Below, in pieces: positions 13,201 through 20,678 of a stretch of DNA of 60,000 bases. The stretch comes from Lineus longissimus (Eukaryota > Nemertea > Pilidiophora > Heteronemertea > Lineidae). The stretch lies in contig NC_088316.1 of assembly GCF_910592395.1 (NCBI RefSeq), forward strand, positions 16,494,001 to 16,554,000, written 5' to 3'. Position 1 is the stretch's first letter. Each line of letters begins with the position of its first letter. The notes beneath the pieces are model-generated. The model was not told where the DNA came from. It saw nothing but the letters and a program-made list of their open reading frames with translations, and searched no databases. A program made the translations under genes and the position numbers.

Positions 13201-16200
13201 TTGGCGAACAGGTAGAAATTGAATTTGAAATGTTGGTTGCTTAGGAAAACACTTTGCCGTCTCCTTTTGGGTTAAGTCAATGCATCTGAATGACAGACTT
13301 GGAAGCAACAAAGATTTTAGAGATTAATCTAGATTTCTCTAAGGCTTTGTGAAGATGAGGCTTGCCTATCCATCATCTAGTTTATTTGAGTAAATTATAT
13401 TTTCCGATTATTCTCAAAAAAGGCTTAAGGTTAAATCGCATGTATTTTCTTCCAGTACAAGAACTCAGTAAACTGTATGATGGAGCTGAGGTTTGCTGTG
13501 ACGACCATGAACAAGCCTGTTATATTCGCTTCGGTAGGACAAGGTGATGAGTGGGAACATGGCGAGGTAAGTCAAAACTATACAGTGCAAAGTTGTCAAG
13601 GAGTACAAGCAAGTACAGAATCAGGATCCGTATGCAGATTCCACTAAAATATGTAACTATACACTTTAGCAGGACATGGATCATGTGACTGCACATATAT
13701 TTGTCTGAGCAACATTCACATGTTTGATATTGTTTGGTTAAGTGCAGTGCTGTTTTAGTCTAATTTGACGTCTCCTTGTATTATTCACAGATTGGAATGC
13801 TCATTGCCAGGAAAAAACATGATCTGAATGACCCGAACGCCATGCCGAAAATAAACTTCCAGGAAGAGAGCAAGAATTCCTTCAGTAAATTAGTGACGAA
13901 GCTGAAGGCATATCTCCCTGATGGCATCAAGCCTGGTCTTGGTGGAACCATGAAAGTTGCACGGGGACTTCCCAGGGCTGGATTGAAGTCGTCTGTTTCT
14001 AACAATAACATTGTATTTCAAGAAGAGTACGAGTTGTTACAGCGGAAGTATTTGCGTCAGGTGACCTGTTTCCCAACAGAGGGATATTATCCACGGATAT
14101 TCGTCCTCGATTTTGCTGACGAGAAAAAGGAAGGTGAGAATTTTAGGAAGGGGCATTCTGATTAGCACTGAAATTGACTTGTAATAACCAATTAGCAGTT
14201 GTTCATGTCTTATATGTGATCCGTCACAGCAAAACCAGGCGCATGTCGCTCTGAGCTTGGCAGGTTGTGACGGACTGTTTGTTCATTTCTCTATTGTCTG
14301 CCTTTTGTGAAATATGAGCACATCAATTTCTCCCATTATCTTCTGGTGTCATTTAGGCTCATCTTCTGTGCGACATGCGCCTGGTTTTGGTGTGACGAGT
14401 CACATATGGTGATAAACAGTGCAGTGTCTGTGAACATTTCTCAATAAGATTTGTCAGCAAACATTGGGAAATAAAATGACATGCTTGTAAAAAATGCTCA
14501 AATAAAATAAAAATGACTTTGGCTTTCAGAGCAGAAGAAATGCTCAGACAAGTTTAGCATCGGACCACAATGCAATGCCGATGTCTCTGAAGTGAAGGAA
14601 TGTGACGGAGTAGTATCAGAAGATCGTAAAAAAAGCGCACGGCCCAAGAGTTCCATGAAGAGAGAAAAGACGCTTGTCAATGACAGCGGCGCTCTGAGCA
14701 ACGATTGGCGAGATGCCAAGTTCTGCTTCCGGATTCTTTGTGAACATGACCAGGTCAGTCTTCAAAAGATAGACCAGATGCTTGATTAGTCGTTGGTACT
14801 CAATTCAAATCAAATCCCACACTTCAAAGCTGAAATGAAATTCTTTCAGTTCAGTAAATGAACAGTGATATCATTTTGTGCTGATATCATGACCATATTA
14901 TTAACTTCAGGGTTGGCATGAGTGCAGCACAAGCATTGACTACAACGTTTCATCTGAACGCAAGGTCATGTTCATCAATTCGGTTGCGCCATATCTGCTG
15001 CGTATGTACAACATCCTCAAGCACAGTGGCATCATGCTCAACTGTCTTGGTGGAACAAAGGGTGAGAAGTACATGTCCTTTATTAGAGAGGTAAGGAGCC
15101 TTCCCCATTTCTTTGATATCCTTATAATGCATACCAAAGGACCTGAGGTCTGATTTCAGCTAGGATTACTTTTTGACCTGCTCATACATGTAATCATGTG
15201 GAAATCCCTATGCCTCTATTGTAAACAGGATAAAAAATATTATGGTGTGAATGGTTCGAGTGGCGGTCTACAGCACCGAGGTTATCTCCAGAACGACCTT
15301 GCCTGTGGATCAAGATGCCAGGGCCAAAACACTAGGGACAGAGGCTGAACTGAGAGTGTAATGTTGAGACAGCTATTCAAATCTCCTATAAGAATTGGAT
15401 GCTGACTTCAAATGCAAAAAAGACACACTCCTCCTCCTCTGAATCTTTAAAGAGACGAGACAGATAAATTTGGCATCTTCCAAACTACCAGTTCACTTTC
15501 GCAAATTCCTTTTTCCAGAGCGTCTCTGGTGACGTCCACGCGGAATTGAAAGCTTCATACATTCGCTGTCAAAACATGGTCAGGCGGTATGACCCAGAAA
15601 GAAAGATGGGCAACTTAGAGAGGTAAGTTTCTATGAAAATATTAGACTTTCATTTTGCCCTCCAACGACATGCCAATAACAGTCATTATTTTAACGTGAA
15701 TTGAAGGAGCTCAGTGAAGTGTCTCTCAGTGAAGATTAAGAAGCAAATTTGTAGTTATTTAATCTTTATACTAGACTAAGCCTTACACATCCAAATTTTC
15801 ATGTAGATGCTTGCTGCCCAGTGGTAAAATATTATGGTTGTGCAAGGATCATCAGGAGAAGAAACGTGTCATAGTCCTCAACTCGGACATGTCATCTGGT
15901 GAGATGGGTGAACAGGTCGTATTTGAAGAGGATCATCACCTAAAGGAGGCGCTAGTCAAGTACGCCCACATGACACAGCCGTATCGCATGAATCGGCCCC
16001 CAAATAAGAAGAAACTTCAGACCAAAAACGAGTCAGACAATGAGCCTAATAAAGGTGAGTGTTCGTTAATTAGATTTGCATCTATTTTTTACATCTTTGT
16101 GTTCAATTTGTTGTTAAAGTTCTGAATTTGGTTTCTTGTGTTATTATCCTGACAGTTTTTGTTTTCTGAGACATGTAAGATAGAAATCAGAATGTATAAT

Positions 16201-17888
16201 GAAAATGAGTGATAAAGATTTAATCTTCTGCAATATTCTATGCAGGAGTTGACTCAATTGACGGTATGTTAAGCACAATAATCGGTATCAGAAGACCCCA
16301 TAACAAACTATGATTAACAGGTTCTGTGAGCACTGTAAAAAGCAATGTTCAAGGGCCTGTGGGCTGATTTCTGTTGTTGCTGCAGGGCTGCCTACCCTTA
16401 CACATTGGGGGGGGGGGGGAGTTTAACTCATGCAAGGCCTGTTTACACTTGTTTTCTGGCCTCAAGGTAGGCAGCTCTGTTGCTGCTGATTCCATAATGT
16501 TCCTTAAGTTCTATCTGTGTTCACCTGCATGTGCATCATTAAGTTTCTGTTCACCACCCTCACGTCTGAATTCCTTTCTGTCTGTGTGTCCTTTCTTCAC
16601 ATTCGACCACTTTCTTGGTGACGATGTGACCTCCCGCAAATTTTGACTGCAACTGAAAATCTACCCTTTCAAACTCCTCGGCGACCTAGTTGAACTTTCA
16701 ATTTGAATGTATTCTCCCGATTTGACTCATGCTATCTTTTCAAGAGCATGCACTATTGTTTGTTTGGAAGCCTTCGAAACATTCCTCTGTTTCCGAAGCA
16801 TATTCAGTCATCCATTAGTCCTAAAGAATAGTTTGTATAGAGAATTGGTATAAAAATTGAAAAAGGAATGTTATGGAATCAAGATACATAGCCTACCATA
16901 TGGTTTTGATTACCACATCGGTGCCACCTCAAATAACAAACTTGTTACAGTTGCGGATGTGGCTGGAATGCTGAGCGGAGTGAAAAAGTGGCAGACGATC
17001 TCCGTGGAAACCGAGAAAAGAATGAAGAATGCTTCCATCCCCACACCCGCAGCACCTCATGCTCCTGGAAAGGATAAAAAAAAGACGAGACCTTCACTGA
17101 CAAGACAACAATCGTCTGCCTGTTCTGTTCAATAGATCCTATATCCTGGGCATGGTATTGTCTTTTTCTTGGTAGTTCTAGCACCCTAATTCCCCTAACT
17201 CCTTCTTACTGAGTGATACACATGAATCCCAAAAGCCCCCGTCGATCCATCTGAAAAAAACAGTTATGTATTTTACATCTTTCTGTTTGTGAAAGTGCCT
17301 GCAGTTCTCAGCACTCACATTTTGCTCTGGACACAAACTTTTTAATTGTTCTCTTCAAGCACATTAGATTCACTTGAGTTTTAACACAGTACTGCTTAAT
17401 TTGTACAGTGGCCAAATTTCCACTTGGCCATTTGACTTCATGTTCATGTATCATGTACACCTTAAAAAATTTTGAAGTAAGCAGCTCTGCGATACTATAA
17501 AGATAAGACAAATTTCAGTTGAAAATATTTATTATTTCCAAGTTATGTTGAATAAATGGGAAAGGGGTGGGAGTTGCATGTAGTAATGAGCGAACTGTAT
17601 CTTTAAAACTAAATGTCTGATCAATGGTGGAAAAAACCAGTAAAAACCTGCGTTATGCGGTTTTTCGTATGAATCCAAGAACCCAGCTGATACCTGTTTC
17701 TTCGTATGAACTGCTGCTACTTCTTTCTGTTTCCAGGAGCATGGAAAACCACCCAGCTCTCGACCCCGATGAAGAAGAAGTTCAAAGCGGCAGGAGTAGC
17801 AGCAGCAGTTGCCGGAACATACGACCATAACCATGCCAATGGGAGAGTCGATATGGACAAGGGAAGCAAGACTTGTACTCTTATGTAA
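115..17888 (+). CDS. ROCO-family multidomain protein (SPRY-LRR-EF-hand-ROC-COR-TIR-TIR-CaaX), 5' end outside window
   Basis: About 40 exons join in one continuous frame of roughly 2,380 codons, with phase agreeing at every junction checked. The domain order is an unknown N-terminus, SPRY, an MSP/Ig-like segment, LRRs, an EF-hand, further LRRs, a ROC GTPase, COR, two TIR domains, a basic tail and a CaaX box. ROCO proteins (LRRK, MFHAS1, DAPK1 relatives) are dimeric GTP-binding scaffolds. TIR domains self-associate in innate immune signalling, and some cleave NAD+. No kinase domain follows COR, so this is not an LRRK. The combination of domains suggests a Ca2+- and GTP-responsive membrane signalling platform, which is inference. 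The first exon seen begins at 115 in mid-frame, so the start codon lies upstream of the window. The gene ends in alternative last exons at 16951-17135 and 17737-17888. No orthologue name can be assigned; domain calls are firm except MSP. Confidence 0.9.
1170..2317 (+). other. ROCO gene: SPRY domain exons
   Basis: Exons 1170-1255, 1546-1793 and 2186-2317 encode a SPRY beta-sandwich of the RanBP9/SPRYD3 style. The visible blocks are NYFEIGILDMGKKG, IGLGIIP-like ISLGIIPENYP, the GW-SVGYHGDDGG turn, GDVIGCGVNF, and LYFSHNGE followed by YPAVGFHSKYEKV. These are the hallmark EV-I, IGW-GYH-DG, GD-IGCG-N and F--NG--P-VG strands. SPRY domains bind protein ligands through loop surfaces, so this part probably provides partner or ligand recognition. 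The intron at 1794-2185 falls between LYFSHNGE and KKYVLTG. Confidence 0.9.
2495..3316 (+). other. ROCO gene: possible MSP/Ig-like domain
   Basis: Exons 2495-2550, 2651-2751, 2899-2995 and 3184-3316. The pattern KLMFEKASGWGDKRISCIF, then NVSKQFVVLKVVPKAKEYHI, then NPVIKPGEDRVVYI resembles the major sperm protein/VAP immunoglobulin-like fold: a strand, 'N-S---V-FKV', then 'P-I-PGE---V-I'. Visual similarity is the only basis. In VAPs the fold binds FFAT peptides; nothing here shows that function. The segment ends in an acidic stretch, ATLDEDDLANIADKLD. Confidence 0.4.
3422..5920 (+). other. ROCO gene: linker exons, no recognised domain
   Basis: Exons at 3422-3497, 3636-3782, 4088-4149, 4418-4599, 4923-5060, 5232-5420 and 5715-5920 are all phase-compatible. 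The sequence is moderately conserved-looking, for example MDVFVAGIVKEVKQKGQLVI, which could be a small beta-barrel (SH3/Tudor-like), and GTRQPQLGAWSQLIQN. I assign no family. The intron at 4600-4922 carries a LINE/SINE-type 3' tail. Confidence 0.7.
4750..4815 (-). repeat. LINE/SINE-type 3' tail
   Basis: On the minus strand it ends GAAGAGGACTAAGTAAGTAA GTAA, preceded by GGCCTTATGCCCCAGCACC. A conserved 3' end plus a short tandem tail is typical of non-LTR retrotransposon or SINE ends. It lies in a ROCO intron. Confidence 0.5.
6248..7045 (+). other. ROCO gene: first LRR exon
   Basis: This single 798-bp phase 0-0 exon is the largest in the gene. Its first half is an unassigned segment (VNWRLQQIFSIYAATVSILA, then KPVIIVDQDIKSG and VPAEPEYVCIGHFYAR). 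Its second half holds about five leucine-rich repeats, seen in LEYLQLKNANSLEELP, LRQLWMNDTTIKKFP, TRVHLCASKFTDIPESI, LGILDMSDNPISRI and LKTLNISGIPWL. LRR arrays precede ROC in many ROCO proteins and act in autoinhibition or partner binding. The exon ends at ATG before GTAAGA. Confidence 0.88.
7222..7351 (+). other. ROCO gene: EF-hand exon inside the LRR block
   Basis: This 130-bp exon (phase 0 in, 1 out) encodes KLNKLFKDCDTDHNGMLDSK and onward. The 12-residue loop D-T-D-H-N-G-M-L-D-S-K-E has canonical Ca2+-binding positions 1, 3, 5, 9 and 12 and the obligate Gly at position 6. It is preceded by an amphipathic helix (LNKLFKDC) and followed by LPNMN. One EF-hand lies between two LRR segments immediately before the ROC GTPase. 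EF-hands usually pair; a second, degenerate loop is not convincing in the next exon. Confidence 0.85.
7483..9076 (+). other. ROCO gene: distal LRRs and ROC GTPase
   Basis: Exons 7483-8012, 8205-8351, 8659-8748 and 8970-9076. Two LRRs (LEDLYLENQAIHDVPPEI and LRHLSLKYNPLLETIP) lead into a Ras-of-complex GTPase. The G1 P-loop is LVGLGGAGKTSLL, G3 is TWDFAGQTIYYNTHQ, G4 is GTHCD in the usual ROCO TH-D form rather than NKxD, and G5 is VSSITGTGI. All nucleotide-binding elements appear intact, so GTP binding is expected. The short helix ELQEELLESAL leads to COR. A tRNA-derived SINE lies in the 8352-8658 intron. Confidence 0.93.
8425..8550 (+). mobile_element. tRNA-derived SINE fragment
   Basis: An A-box-like GAGTTGCATAGTGGTTAGAT CACC is followed by a degenerate B box (GTTTAATCCCAGTG) and CCTTGAGCAAGACACTTAAG, a block typical of SINE bodies in many animals. 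It lies within the ROC intron, plus orientation. Confidence 0.65.
9040..11109 (+). other. ROCO gene: COR dimerisation domain
   Basis: It runs from the end of exon 8970-9076 through exons 9333-9414, 9743-9889, 10104-10271, 10451-10650 and 10959-11109. Typical COR features are the helical segment VPKIWMDLEKKVLE, the winged-helix-like AIQLLHDLGTVQYFDND, VINPQWIVDVMSCIV, the second helical bundle REDLHKWLLRLTERFDLTFP, and the sheet YLPAGLFNRAQVRLFEF. COR mediates dimerisation of the GTPase module in the family. The final exon ends CDLFLPCPDCLNKE, where a kinase would follow in LRRK proteins. Confidence 0.88.
9125..9170 (+). repeat. 10-bp minisatellite
   Basis: CACTGTGAYR is repeated about four to five times in the intron after exon 8970-9076. 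Confidence 0.85.
11233..12576 (+). other. ROCO gene: first TIR domain
   Basis: Exons 11233-11546, 11836-12070 and 12481-12576. The segment TDVFMLYCSEDL is strand A plus helix A, RLKADIEKEGYKVTFPN is the B strand with its BB-loop region, and GLKDCKMLIVCMSNAFEADYQ matches the TIR helix C/strand D pattern. The D strand continues KPFLVCGSGQNMNW and the last strand is MAFVVSDVVYINF. It is more divergent than the second TIR: the usual acidic residue after strand B is replaced by PNANTSVEDM. It ends in a charged helix, KMKELKSKVKDKLDKAAAE, linking to TIR2. Confidence 0.78.
12228..12310 (+). repeat. Fragment of a TTAGCTCACCT...GTCCGTCGTC element
   Basis: TTAGCTCACCTCTGGGGAGC, then TTATGCGATACTGTGGCGTC and CGTCGTCCGTCGTCGTTGTC, match a dispersed element I recall as common in mollusc and related genomes. 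A related terminus occurs at 47,224. Class not certain. Confidence 0.5.
12934..13566 (+). other. ROCO gene: second TIR domain
   Basis: Exons 12934-13182 and 13456-13566 encode QCFLSYCWANSNEAI (strand A/box 1), then DMKKKLEEAGISCWLDIEQ (helix A, strand B, BB loop), GLFEDISDGIKYADVVVACV (helix C, strand D), and SREYKNSVNCMMELRFA. The last matches the S-x-W-C-x-x-E-L TIR motif with Asn in place of Trp. KPVIFASVGQ closes the sheet. Acidic residues in DIEQ and FED lie near the site where NAD+-cleaving TIRs place their catalytic glutamate; whether one aligns exactly cannot be settled by eye. Confidence 0.88.
13791..16054 (+). other. ROCO gene: C-terminal region after the TIR domains
   Basis: Exons 13791-14133, 14530-14753, 14911-15090, 15519-15622 and 15807-16054. 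The first exon completes TIR2 (IGMLIARKKH) and enters a linker with basic and glycine-rich parts. The rest includes a low-complexity stretch, KKSARPKSSMKREKTLV, a helical block (INSVAPYLLRMYNILKHSG), and a compact terminal motif CLLPSGKILWLCKDHQEKKR with a Cys/His pair. The last exon ends in phase 1 with a Lys/Asn-rich tail. No named domain is assigned. A MITE sits in intron 14134-14529. Confidence 0.8.
14212..14407. mobile_element. MITE in a ROCO intron, about 196 bp
   Basis: Terminal inverted arms of about 37 bp: the left has ATATGTGATCCGTCACAGCA, then AAACCAGGCGCATGTCGC; the right has its inverse, with GCGACATGCGCCTGGTTTTG, ending TCACATAT. A third, internal inverse copy of the outer motif (TGTGACGG at 14,266) lies inside the left half. 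Confidence 0.78.
16246..16263 (+). other. ROCO gene: candidate 18-bp microexon
   Basis: GAGTTGACTCAATTGACG lies between a TGCAG acceptor and a GTATGT donor. It enters and leaves in phase 1, adding GVDSID with no frame change, and so fits between exon 15807-16054 and either terminal exon. An 18-bp in-frame unit with both consensus sites is unlikely but not impossible by chance. It may be a cassette. Confidence 0.5.
16951..17135 (+). other. ROCO gene: alternative last exon A, CaaX box CSVQ
   Basis: The exon is preceded by CTTGTTACAG and entered in phase 1. It encodes VADVAGMLSGVKKWQTISVE and onward, then a basic region (GKDKKKTRPSLTRQQ), and stops after ACSVQ with TAG. Cys sits fourth from the end and Gln is last, a typical farnesyltransferase substrate pattern, with an upstream polybasic stretch as in K-Ras. 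Membrane anchoring is inference from these motifs. Confidence 0.72.
17737..17888 (+). other. ROCO gene: alternative last exon B, CaaX box CTLM
   Basis: The acceptor TTTCTGTTTCCAG has a strong pyrimidine tract. Entered in phase 1, the exon encodes GAWKTTQLSTPMKKKFKAAG, an Ala-rich part (VAAAVAG), and ends KTCTLM before TAA. The CaaX box has Met last (farnesylation type), with a basic PMKKKFK patch upstream. It cannot be spliced after exon A, which stops without a donor, so the two are alternatives. Confidence 0.72.
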
Positions 17889-18900
17889 CTTTACCCTCTC
17901 CACCCTGGATTGGAGCAAACGACATTTACTTCCCACTTTTTCTCCAAAATTATAACTGGCCAGGTACAATACAGAAAGAGACTTTTGTTAGGATTCATTG
18001 AAATTTTGAATCCCATTGATATTTATGTTGCAGCTGCTAAAAGTATTAGGCGGCGATGTTAGATACATGTAGCTTCTTTCTGTCATAATGAGTCATGTCT
18101 TTTTTATAAAGGCTGTGAGTTATTCAGGTGTTTATTTGCAATATACACACAAGTGCCAAATATTAACCAAAAATAGTGATGCGATTACGTTTAGATCAAG
18201 TCAATTAACATTATAGGACAAGAGGCACAATTGAATTATTTAAAATGTTCTTCCCTATTTAACTATGTTTAGTGTAGTCTTGATAGGTGTTGGCAGCAAT
18301 CGATGATGTTCTGAAATACTGTTACAGGCTGCTGTACAGCTGACATGACCTGACTGAAATGACCACGAAATCAGAAACAGAAGACCTGTTTTTCTGGCCT
18401 TATTGTGATCATTTCTTGATTGAGCAATACTGTGATGAAGCAAATGACTGCTGATGCCACACATCTATATGTGGACTTAAAGGGTGTCTCTAAACCAAAC
18501 GGAGCAAATATTGGCTCATTCAGCCATGTTGAATGGTATTTTGTGAACATCTTTAGGTCAAGATGTATTTGTGAAATTTGAAACCAGTGTGTATATATAT
18601 TTTGTAGTATTTACCTCAATCTATTTTGTAGCTTTACTCTTTATTTTTATTCATTGACCCCGCCTGCCAAAGAAAATCCAACTTAAAGGGTTATTTTCCC
18701 GCCAAGTAAATCTTCCATAAAGTTCTTTTTTGTGGGCTATGGAAATTATACTCTAGCCCAGATTCCAATTGTGATGGAAATGCATAATTGAACAGTCAGC
18801 TGAGGGCTGTTTCTGTGTCATTTGCAATAACATTCCAATGTCAAACTGTGATAAACTTTGTTCAGGTACAATGTAGACAATAAAACTATTCTTCTGATGA
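17889..18900 (+). other. ROCO gene 3' UTR (exon B) and poly(A) region
   Basis: No coding potential follows the TAA at 17886-17888. The last AATAAA before the sequence changes character is at 18879-18884, which fits a transcript end near 18,900. An isoform using exon A needs its own poly(A) site between 17135 and 17736; I see no perfect AATAAA there, so that end is unresolved. Confidence 0.5.
18879..18884 (+). terminator. AATAAA poly(A) signal, ROCO gene
   Basis: A canonical AATAAA hexamer about 1 kb downstream of the exon B stop, with no coding sequence between. Confidence 0.5.
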
Positions 18901-19801
18901 TTCTTGTTGCATCTATTTTTGGCTTTTATGACCAGGTTCTTTATTTAGAAAGACACACCAATACACTTTGGTCATAATAGTGGCCGTTCCGAAAGAGTCA
19001 TCGGGCCTTTAGGAAGTGATAAGATATGTTACCACATTGCTTATCTGAGGACCAGCTTACATGTAATAGGCCCAGACAAGGCTGTGTTGTGAAGTCCTTT
19101 TGACCATTCCATTGGCACCAGAGACTGGACCCATCAGTATGTGCTTCATATCGGCGGAGCATTAGTCGAGTGTTACGTATGAGCCAGCTTGCCTGTGGGA
19201 GTGGGCTTTGTACCCACCCAGAGCCAAAACGGGGCTAGTGTGCAGAGGAAACAATCTCAATTTGTAGGTAAGTAGTCTTTTTTGCTCATGCCCACAATGG
19301 CAGTTTTGCAGAGCATGTCTTTCATCCCAAGTCCTGCAGAGTAACATTGAACCTCATGAGCATCAAAATTGGAATCGTTTTGTTATGTCTTGGCCAGACA
19401 AGTGAGACCAGACAGCATGTTCAGACCACAAATCTGGAGTGGTGATCATGGTGACAGTTCACAGGGACCACATTCAGCCAGATTGACCTTTTCAACAAAG
19501 ACAAACCAGGGCTGAAGCAAAACAAATGCGCACACTCGGAACATGTCATGAGGCCTAAGACAACTTCGGACCTTGCCATAAGCCACTGTGACCATTGTTC
19601 CACGTGAACCACAAGACTGGTCGGCAGTGAAAACAACTTCATCGAAGTCGTCCATTGAGCATCCCTACAGGCCGACGTTGATTGTCATGATCAAACCCAT
19701 TTAGAAAGTCAATCTTCTCTACGTTGCCACTCTTTACACCGCTGGAATGTGCTTTTAAAATCAACAAACTAAGTAACAATTCATTGGAAATGAAATAACA
19801 T
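18901..19801. other. Intergenic region between convergent ROCO and kelch-like genes
   Basis: No credible gene is seen. Short open frames on the minus strand at 19421-19655 overlap a dispersed repeat that recurs at 24.4 kb and have no splice context. The rest shows no recognisable feature. Confidence 0.5.
19430..19590 (-). repeat. Dispersed repeat, copy 1 (minus orientation)
   Basis: Read on the minus strand, this copy shares the 19-mer GTCACAGTGGCTTATGGCA and the spaced blocks GAGTGTGYGCATTTG and TTTGTT-TGAAAAGGTC with 24417-24570 on the plus strand. It is a diverged repeat family of unknown class. The two copies bracket the kelch-like gene in inverted orientation. Confidence 0.6.
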
Positions 19802-19807
19802 TTTATT
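19802..19807 (-). terminator. AATAAA poly(A) signal, kelch-like gene
   Basis: TTTATT on the plus strand reads AATAAA on the minus strand, about 870 bp past the kelch-like stop codon. It is the best candidate for that gene's 3' end. Confidence 0.45.
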
Positions 19808-19963
19808 AGTTCAGCTATTGCCCTTTACTTACATACATAGTATCATTTGATTATCAAGAGATTTATCAGTCATAAGATGATCACCAGTGACTTGCATTCA
19901 ATGACCTCAACAGAAAACAGCATAGCAAGGCAAGTCTGGCGTCTCAAGTACACTACACACTGT

Positions 19964-20100
19964 TTAATAGGCCCTTAATTGCCAGATATGCCTCAAGCCA
20001 TTGCCTGGGGTCTTTGACTGTGAAGATCTATTGTAAAGATGGTTTGCTTGCCCGACCCTAGGTGGTAAAGGCATATCTGGTAAAGGGCCTATGGTGTGTA
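19964..20100. mobile_element. Hairpin MITE in the kelch-like 3' UTR
   Basis: Two arms of roughly 30 bp are inverted copies. The left includes TAGGCCCTTAATTGCCAGAT then ATGCCT; the right includes AGGCATATCTGGTAAAGGGC then CTA. A short centre (19,995-20,060) separates them. There is no coding capacity, which is the form of a foldback MITE. It lies inside the predicted 3' UTR of the minus-strand gene, so the hairpin would be transcribed. Confidence 0.65.
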
Positions 20101-20678
20101 TGACAAAATTGAATATTTGAAATCTTAATACATGTATAATTTAAGTTCATGCACAATCGAAGATGATTTTTAGAAACCATATTTTTAATCTCGCACAAAA
20201 TAAGAACACCTGAATGTCTCTTGTTTACCTCTTACCTTTCCATATTGCACAATTTGATTACAACAAGATAATAAACATCACAGAATTTCAAACTAACTGT
20301 TTGTATAGCTACCATATAGGAAGCAGCTCCCTATGGAGCTCTCCAGGTCATAGTCCATTGAATTTGCACAGAAAACACAAGATCTCTCTTTGCAATCGGC
20401 AAAATGCGCAAAAAAACAGCAACACAGAATGTACTGATTATAGTAATAATATTACCAACATGTTACATTGAAGCTACGCCAGAGATTCACATGGTCGCAC
20501 ACAATGACAGCTGCGAATATTTCATGGTTTATGACGGGCTTATCTGGACGTCCTTCCTTGCCCATTTCGGATCGTACATCACAACGATGTTGATGCATAA
20601 GCAAGTTTGGTTACGTTTGCCAGCTTTCACCAGTCCACGTCTTTAATCATATTCTAGGGCACAACAGCTGTCTCACAT

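Noticed and set aside
19421-19655. Minus-strand open frames of 73 and 69 codons
   Set aside because: They lie in the other copy of the same repeat; the frames are not conserved between the copies.
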